From DASQPR01 sp035263025 (GTDB lineage: Bacteria > Actinomycetota > Actinomycetes > Mycobacteriales > Micromonosporaceae): a stretch of DNA of 64,000 nt. Below are positions 59,353-64,000 of this stretch, in pieces. Under the pieces are notes generated by a model, which was not told the origin of the DNA, did not search any database, and saw nothing but the letters and a program-made list of their open reading frames with translations. Position 1 is the stretch's first letter. Every line of letters starts with the position of its first letter. The position numbers and the translations under genes are program-made. The DNA is taken from positions 1 through 64,000 of the forward strand of contig DATFRR010000010.1 in the NCBI GenBank assembly GCA_035263025.1, given 5' to 3'.

Positions 59353-59976
59353 TCAGCAGAACCGCGTGCCTTTCTCGAAGTTGGTTCTGAGGTAATCGGC
59401 GTCAGCCGCCATCATCGACGTGACCGCGCCGCCGGCGTTCAGCGCGAACAGGATGCCACGGCCCGACAACGTGGTAACCAGAAACGCCTTGCTGGTCCCG
59501 GCGGACACCTCCTCGGTCTGGACCTGCGCATATATCGTCTTCAGCTGCGCCAACTTGGTGCCGAGATATGCACCCGACGGCGTCGGGATCGTCGTCGACC
59601 GACTCACCGCAAGGTAGAGCGAACCGTCGGGGTGAAATGACAGTTGAACGTCCTTCCAGACGCCGGTGGCCTGTGCCGTCGTGTTGCCCGGACACGGACC
59701 ACCCGTCGTCACGTTGGTGAGGCCGGGGTCTGCCTGCAGGTCGGTGAGCATGCTGCCAATCTGATACGGACCTGCCCCATCGACAGTGAACTCGATCGCT
59801 GTGGACGTCGGCGATCCGCTGGGAGCCTCCGACGCGCTCGTGGCATTGTCCGACGCGCCCGCGCCCGGCGCTGATGTGCCTGGTGTTGGCGACGCGTTCC
59901 TCGACGTTGGGTGGCTACACGCCGGCAGCAGTAACACGGCGGCGACGGCGATGACCGCGGCGATGCGTTGCTTCAC
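59353..59976 (-). CDS. Putative lipoprotein of unknown function
   Basis: 207 residues from the GTG at 59976, which gives a normal short lipoprotein signal (VKQRIAAVIAVAAVLLLPAC, lipobox LPAC); an ATG at 60018 is the alternative. A Ser/Thr/Pro/Gly linker is followed by a ~140-residue domain (FTVDGAGPYQIGSMLTDL, GLTNVTTGGPCPGN, LSGRGILFALNAGG, TNFEKGTRFC) with two cysteines. The pattern resembles actinobacterial lipoproteins of unknown role. It ends ten bases from the convergent acdS stop. Confidence 0.72.
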   Translation of the reverse strand: MKQRIAAVIAVAAVLLLPACSHPTSRNASPTPGTSAPGAGASDNATSASEAPSGSPTSTAIEFTVDGAGPYQIGSMLTDLQADPGLTNVTTGGPCPGNTTAQATGVWKDVQLSFHPDGSLYLAVSRSTTIPTPSGAYLGTKLAQLKTIYAQVQTEEVSAGTSKAFLVTTLSGRGILFALNAGGAVTSMMAADADYLRTNFEKGTRFC

Positions 59977-60033
59977 GCGATCAGTGGACCGCAGTGCTGC
60001 CGCGGCGACAAGTGCCAACCTGCAAAGGCGCTG

Positions 60034-60522
60034 TCAGTATTCGAAATCGTCGACCAGCGCGGCGACCGACGACTGCCACGGTGACGTATCGGCCAAGTCG
60101 TCCCGTTGTCGCAGCCACCACGTGGCGAGCACCGCGATCAGACCGCCAGCAATCGTCAGCCATGCGCCCAGGCGCAGATCCTTGTATGGCAGGTATGTCT
60201 GGTCGTAATGCCGGGCGTTGAGCCAGATCCATAACCCGCCGGCGGCTAGTGCGATGACCGAGAATGCGCCAGCGAGCAAGCGTGACGCCATGAGACCGCC
60301 GACAAACAGAAGGATTCCGGCGGCCGCGACCACGACAGCGAACGACGTACCCGTGCCCGAGTGCGTGTACGTGAAATGCCGTATGCCACCGAACGACGTG
60401 TGCGTAATGCCGGAGGCTGGCCTGCTGCCTCGCGCCTTGATCCATGGCAGCGCTGCGCCGGCTGTTACCGCGAGGCCGCAGAGCGTGACGAGCGCCGCGA
60501 CGAGGGGACGTCGGGATGTCAT
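60034..60522 (-). CDS. Four-helix membrane protein (Trp-associated-membrane-protein-like)
   Basis: 162 residues from the ATG at 60522, right after GGAGGGTC. Hydrophobic helices lie at about 8-27, 60-78, 80-98 and 118-137, with an extracytoplasmic SGITHTSFGGIRHFTYTHSGTG loop between the first two. The layout is that of small actinobacterial Trp_oprn_chp/TIGR02234-like proteins, but no trp genes are here, so the name is only a resemblance. The lipoprotein gene starts 57 bp downstream in the same direction. Confidence 0.65.
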   Translation of the reverse strand: MTSRRPLVAALVTLCGLAVTAGAALPWIKARGSRPASGITHTSFGGIRHFTYTHSGTGTSFAVVVAAAGILLFVGGLMASRLLAGAFSVIALAAGGLWIWLNARHYDQTYLPYKDLRLGAWLTIAGGLIAVLATWWLRQRDDLADTSPWQSSVAALVDDFEY

Positions 60523-60700
60523 GACCCTCCACCATACAGATGTAGCGTCGCTCCACCTATCGGCCGCCGTACCGGCCGACGCGGCGCGCACCCTCTCTGG
60601 TGCCCTTTGGTTGCGCAGTGGGGCTATCGGGTTGACGTCGCGTAGCGAACCATGTTGCTGTGTCGTACCTGTGCGCACGATCTGTTGAAAGGGGAAACAC

Positions 60701-61639
60701 ATGCGCAAGAGACTTGGGGTCGTGATCGCGGCGGCGGCTGCGGCGGTCCTGGTAGCGAGCGCGCCGGCAAACGCGATCACAAACGGCCAGCCCGACGCGG
60801 GTGCGCATCCGTCGGTCGGCGAGCTTTTGTTCTTCGTCCCCGATGAGCCCGACTCGAGGTTCAATGACTCCGGAGCGTGGTTCACGTGCACCGGGACTCT
60901 GCTAAGTGACACGGTTGTGCTGTCCGCGGGTCACTGCACGTACGCGATCGGCAAGGACGGCGCGTCCACAACCGCCGGCGGTGGCAATGGCTCCGGTGGC
61001 AACGACGTGTGGATCGACTTCAACGATGCACCAGACTTCTCGATCCTGCCGCCCAGCTCGTCGTACGGCCGCGACCAGAACCCGCAGCGCTACCACGACT
61101 GGGCGACCGCGCTCAACGCATCCAGCGAGTGGCACCGTGCCACCTCGCACCCGCACCCGCAGTTCGACCCGAACCAGTTCTTCCTTCATGATGCGGGCGT
61201 CATCGTGCTGGACCAGCCGGTCTCGTCCGGCCAGCACGGCCGCATCTCTCCGGCCGGCTTCCTCGACCAATTCCAGACCGCTCCGAGCAACACGCAGCGG
61301 TTCACGGTCGTCGGGTACGGCCTGAACAAGGAACTACCGCACGCCGACTTCGGGGGCGATGTCCGGTTCGCCGGCACCACGAAGCTCGTCACGTTGAACG
61401 GCACGTTCGGTGTCGAACAAGGCACAATCGCGCGGTTCAGCAACGACAATGGCAAAACCCATCAGGGCGGTACGTGCTTCGGCGACTCCGGTGGGCCAAC
61501 GTTCGTCGCGGGCACCACACAGATCGTCGCCGTGACGTCGTTCGGTCTCAGCCCGAACTGCACCGGTACCGATGACGAATACCGCATTGACCAGAGCGAC
61601 GACCTGACGTTCCTCGCCGGGTTCGGCATCACGCCGTAG
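60701..61639 (+). CDS. Secreted trypsin-like serine protease
   Basis: 312 residues. The signal peptide (1-25, ending ANA) leads directly to ITNGQPDAG, the mature N-terminus typical of activated S1 proteases, so there is no long propeptide. The catalytic triad is complete: H78 (LSAGHC), D164 (HDAGVIVL) and S263 (GDSGGP). Cys63-Cys79 can form the histidine-loop disulfide, with a second pair at 259 and about 288. A long insert (about 85-150) separates His and Asp. GAAAGGGG precedes the ATG. It is exported and digests protein outside the cell. Confidence 0.9.
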   Translation: MRKRLGVVIAAAAAAVLVASAPANAITNGQPDAGAHPSVGELLFFVPDEPDSRFNDSGAWFTCTGTLLSDTVVLSAGHCTYAIGKDGASTTAGGGNGSGGNDVWIDFNDAPDFSILPPSSSYGRDQNPQRYHDWATALNASSEWHRATSHPHPQFDPNQFFLHDAGVIVLDQPVSSGQHGRISPAGFLDQFQTAPSNTQRFTVVGYGLNKELPHADFGGDVRFAGTTKLVTLNGTFGVEQGTIARFSNDNGKTHQGGTCFGDSGGPTFVAGTTQIVAVTSFGLSPNCTGTDDEYRIDQSDDLTFLAGFGITP

Positions 61640-61671
61640 CGCGTTCGTCGCTCGGGTTCGCTGTTATCGAC

Positions 61672-61713
61672 CGGCGGCCACCCGGCATCACTCCGATGCC
61701 GCGGTGGCCGCCG
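61672..61713. terminator. 18-bp bulged hairpin between convergent genes
   Basis: The left arm 61672-61689 (CGGCGGCCACC then CGGCATC) pairs with 61695-61713, leaving one bulged base (61702) and a 5-nt loop (61690-61694). It separates the protease gene from the M15 peptidase gene. Confidence 0.8.
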
Positions 61714-61748
61714 CGCCATGGGGCTCTAATGACTCCGCGAGCGGCGCT

Positions 61749-62618
61749 TCAGCCGCCGTTGGCGGAAAAGTGCATGTAGTCCTTGAGCGATCGCCATGTC
61801 CCGCCCCACTGCCACCCGACCGCGGCGAAGGCCCGCACGACTGGTCCGTTGGGCAGGACCATCCCCGGTCGCACGTCGGCCCGGTCAAGGTAGGAGGTGG
61901 CCAGCTCCGGCAGCACGATCTTGCCCCGGTGCTCCGGGTTCTGGAACGGGTCTATGTCCACGGCGAGCCCGTACGCGTGCTGGGACCACGCCGTCTCGCC
62001 TCGTACCGGCCGGCAGACGAACGCCTCGGTGGTGTTGCCGTCGCCGGTCGGCGCCGCGTGTATCTGCCTAGGGTCGGTAATCTGCATTTGCTCGATCGGA
62101 AAGTTGGCTGCGAAGAGTCGTCCGAACACGGTCACCATGTCTCTCGCCGCCCGTGCATTGACCAGCAACTCGCCGGTATGCGCGAGCCCGTCGAAGCCGC
62201 GGAAGCTGACCGTGAGGTAGCGCAGGTCGGCTGCCGCGACCGGGCACCGCTTGGTCCAGGTGGACCGGGCGAGCACGCTCGCCGACACCTTCTGGATCGT
62301 GGCGTGGAACCGGCCGTCGGGCGGCGGCGGCAGCACGTCGACCGTGATGATGGACCGGTTGCGCAACTCCGGCGGGGTGTTCTGGGCCGCGGCGAACCCG
62401 TTCGGCCCCACCGGAAGGGGCCGCGTTCCCAGCCATTTTGGGGCGGCGCTGGCGTTCCCGATGCGGGTAACGGCCGGCGTCGGGTGCGTTCCTGCGGATC
62501 GGCTTGCTCCCGGGCCGGCAAGGACGCCGGAGCAGCCGCCTAACGCGTACGCGAGGCACACAACCACGACCAGCGGGCCCGCCACACGGGCCGCACCGCG
62601 CCGCACCGTCAACTCCAT
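61749..62618 (-). CDS. Lipoprotein M15-family (VanY/M15C) peptidase
   Basis: 289 residues. The signal peptide ends in lipobox ALGGC (Cys29). A linker and N-terminal region (about 30-190) precede the catalytic M15 domain: H214 and D221 in SQHAYGLAVDIDP and D280/H283 in KDYMHFS, the zinc ligands and base of M15 enzymes. It is predicted to cleave peptidoglycan peptides (D,D- or L,D-bonds) at the outer membrane face. Confidence 0.85.
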   Translation of the reverse strand: MELTVRRGAARVAGPLVVVVCLAYALGGCSGVLAGPGASRSAGTHPTPAVTRIGNASAAPKWLGTRPLPVGPNGFAAAQNTPPELRNRSIITVDVLPPPPDGRFHATIQKVSASVLARSTWTKRCPVAAADLRYLTVSFRGFDGLAHTGELLVNARAARDMVTVFGRLFAANFPIEQMQITDPRQIHAAPTGDGNTTEAFVCRPVRGETAWSQHAYGLAVDIDPFQNPEHRGKIVLPELATSYLDRADVRPGMVLPNGPVVRAFAAVGWQWGGTWRSLKDYMHFSANGG

Positions 62619-62778
62619 TCACCTCCGCCGCACGCGCCCGGACCGCGGTCTCCGGTGTGCCCGCATCGCATGTCGTCGACCGCGAGTCTCGCAGCCGTAT
62701 CGACGAAGGTCCACCGCGGCGCGCTAAGTGCGGCGCGGCATTCGGCGCACGAAGCGCCCCGCGGCGTGCGAAGTCAAC

Positions 62779-63531
62779 TCACCGAGCGGACATCGCTGCG
62801 CCGACGATGCCCGCGTTGTTTCGCAGGATGGCCGGAACAACCTCGGTGTCGACGGTTATGTGCGGAAGGTACTTATCGGACTTCTTACTGATGCCACCGC
62901 CGATGATGATCAGGTCCGGCCAGAAGAGACGGTGTAGAAGGTCTAGATACTGCCCGAGGCGGTGAGCGTAGGCGTCCCAGCTGAGACCGTCTCGCTGGCG
63001 CGCCGAGTCGGCGGCGAAGTCCTCAGCGTCGCCATGGTGCAGATGGAGATGGCCGAGTTCAGTGTTCGGAACCAGTTGTCCGTCGATGAACATGCCGCTT
63101 CCGATGCCGGTGCCGAGCGTGACAACGATGATGAGGCCGGACCGGCCGGCGCCTGCGCCGAACCGAACCTCGGCGAGCCCGGCCGCGTCGGCGTCATTGA
63201 CGACGCCGACGTGGCGCCCGGTTGCCTTCTCGAACACCTTGACCGCGTTCACGCCGATCCAGCCGGAATCGACGTTGGCAGCGGTGCGTACGACGTCTCC
63301 GCTGACCACACACGGCAGCGTCAGGCCGACCGGACCGTCGACGCCAATCCGGCTGAGCAGTTCAGCGACCACGTCGGCGACGGCATGCGGTGTCGACGGC
63401 GCAGGGGTTGGCAACCGAAGCCGCTCAATGATCAATTCGCCCGTGTCGAGATCGACGGTCGCACCCTTGATTCCGGTGCCGCCAATGTCGATGCCGACCG
63501 CGGACTTCGTTGACGCACCTGCTTCTGTCAC
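62779..63531 (-). CDS. ppgK: Polyphosphate glucokinase (ROK family)
   Basis: 250 residues from the GTG at 63531, four bases behind GGAGG. The phosphate-binding loop DIGGTGIKG (about 14-22), catalytic Asp in VVNDADAAGLAEVRFG, and GTGIGSGMFIDGQLVPNTELGH follow the actinobacterial polyphosphate/ATP-glucomannokinase pattern. Length matches the ~250-residue family. It phosphorylates glucose with polyphosphate (and often ATP), the entry step for the glucose released by the glucan hydrolases in this window. Confidence 0.92.
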   Translation of the reverse strand: MTEAGASTKSAVGIDIGGTGIKGATVDLDTGELIIERLRLPTPAPSTPHAVADVVAELLSRIGVDGPVGLTLPCVVSGDVVRTAANVDSGWIGVNAVKVFEKATGRHVGVVNDADAAGLAEVRFGAGAGRSGLIIVVTLGTGIGSGMFIDGQLVPNTELGHLHLHHGDAEDFAADSARQRDGLSWDAYAHRLGQYLDLLHRLFWPDLIIIGGGISKKSDKYLPHITVDTEVVPAILRNNAGIVGAAMSAR

Positions 63532-63633
63532 CAGGCCTCCCAGAATGCGCCCGCCCGGACACGCGATGCCACGCCCCGACGTCGGCACCGGGGCATCGCC
63601 CACCGTGCAGCCGCTCGGCAGTGTCAGTACTTA

Positions 63634-64000
63634 TTAGCGTGGCACATCGCCGGCCGTCGCGTGCTCGGCGGCGGCGAACACACCCAGTGGGTGATCCAAC
63701 GAGGCCGCCGGCGCGACGGCGGTAATCAGTAGGCCATCCACCGCCATCCAGCGGCCGCTGCATGTGCCTCGGGGGGAGCCGACCGCAACCGGGTCATCAT
63801 GCGGCGTCAGCGTTGCGACGAAAGAGTTCTCGTTCAAGTTCAACGCTATCTCCGCGTCCTCAAAGCCGAGCCACGCGCGCATGAGTGGATACCACGCCTT
63901 GTAAACGGACTCCTTGGCACTAAAGAGCAATCGATCCCAGCGCACCGCTGGCACCGCATCGGCGAGCCGAGACACCGCGACACGCTCGCGGGACGTCAAC
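63634..64000 (-). CDS. 4'-phosphopantetheinyl transferase (5' truncated by window end)
   Basis: The reading frame stays open to the right edge (TTG at 63999 is probably not a start), leaving ~121 residues of the C-terminal half. WDRLLFSAKESVYKAWYPL is the magnesium/CoA-binding (F/W)-S-x-KE-x3-K signature of Sfp/EntD-type transferases; WLGFEDAEIAL and the C-terminal strands follow. It transfers phosphopantetheine from CoA to carrier proteins of fatty-acid, polyketide or non-ribosomal peptide synthases. None of these is in the window. Confidence 0.85.
   Translation of the reverse strand, partial: LTSRERVAVSRLADAVPAVRWDRLLFSAKESVYKAWYPLMRAWLGFEDAEIALNLNENSFVATLTPHDDPVAVGSPRGTCSGRWMAVDGLLITAVAPAASLDHPLGVFAAAEHATAGDVPR

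Noticed and set aside
63634..64000. A biosynthetic gene cluster signalled by the phosphopantetheinyl transferase
   Set aside because: No polyketide or peptide synthase, carrier protein or tailoring set is in the window; such transferases are often solitary housekeeping genes.

Overview
This 64 kb window is chromosomal DNA of a high-GC actinobacterium. The signs are strong G/C preference at third codon positions, many GTG starts, 4-base ATGA/GTGA overlaps between co-directional genes, an F420-type luciferase-like oxidoreductase, a polyphosphate-type glucokinase, ECF sigma/zinc anti-sigma pairs and MmcQ/YjbR, DinB and VOC small proteins. I name no genus. I see no rRNA, tRNA, CRISPR array, insertion sequence, integrase or prophage gene, so this looks like ordinary accessory-rich chromosome rather than a mobile element. 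Both ends cut a gene: a Pro/Ala-rich membrane protein on the left and a 4'-phosphopantetheinyl transferase on the right.

Layout. 1-9.3 kb: truncated membrane protein, a tandem-hairpin terminator, an SMP-30/cupin pair, VOC protein, WYL regulator, phosphotransferase-like protein, a very large membrane GGDEF-EAL protein and an AHSA1-type protein. 9.3-19.5 kb: Baeyer-Villiger-type monooxygenase, ECF sigma/anti-sigma/secreted-repeat lipoprotein cluster, SnoaL-like, pentapeptide-DinB fusion, FAD-linked oxidase, LapA-like protein, then a translationally coupled pair of BNR/Asp-box protein and MoaD/ThiS-like protein ending in Gly-Gly, and a glucose-dehydrogenase-like MDR. 19.7-28.2 kb: alcohol dehydrogenase + GH15 enzyme, a DUF3800-like protein, M20 dipeptidase and a secreted GH3 beta-glucosidase. 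28.2-38.8 kb: two two-component systems, one divergent from a lipoprotein/adaptor/ABC/permease operon, the other downstream of a DUF4405 / ferric-reductase-like / FMN-binding electron-transfer cluster. 38.8-46.4 kb: secreted glucodextranase-like GH15, a five-unit HTH protein with an inverted repeat in front of it, and an OsmC / flavoprotein / flavoprotein operon behind two perfect palindromes. 46.7-54.4 kb: a winged-helix + hydrolase + degenerate-cyclase fusion, a LuxR-STAND-type ATPase, and a pyrimidine/hydantoin catabolic operon (beta-ureidopropionase-like, dihydropyrimidinase, F420-type oxidoreductase). 54.4-64 kb: Imm5-like protein, P-loop kinase, MOSC, VOC, MmcQ, a repeat-rich spacer, GntR + ACC deaminase, lipoprotein, membrane protein, secreted trypsin-like protease, M15 peptidase lipoprotein, polyphosphate glucokinase and PPTase.

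How the genes fit together. One theme is alpha/beta-glucan use: secreted glucodextranase and beta-glucosidase release glucose, a cytoplasmic GH15 works inside the cell, and glucose is phosphorylated by the polyphosphate glucokinase or oxidised by the glucose-dehydrogenase-like enzyme. A second theme is nitrogen scavenging from reduced pyrimidines/hydantoins and from 1-aminocyclopropane-1-carboxylate, which fits a soil or plant-associated life. A third is envelope sensing and redox.

The most unusual sequence-level observations are: a 16-bp tandem repeat between the dihydropyrimidinase and the F420-type gene that makes a chain of 4-codon mini-ORFs, each stop one base before the next start; a perfect 14-bp palindrome overlapping the predicted -10 and start codon of the ACC-deaminase GntR gene (probable leaderless, self-repressed transcript); two tandem identical-arm palindromes in front of the OsmC operon; the winged-helix/hydrolase/pseudo-cyclase fusion; and the Gly-Gly-ended MoaD-like partner of the BNR protein. 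All functions are inferred by reading the translations; no database search was run.
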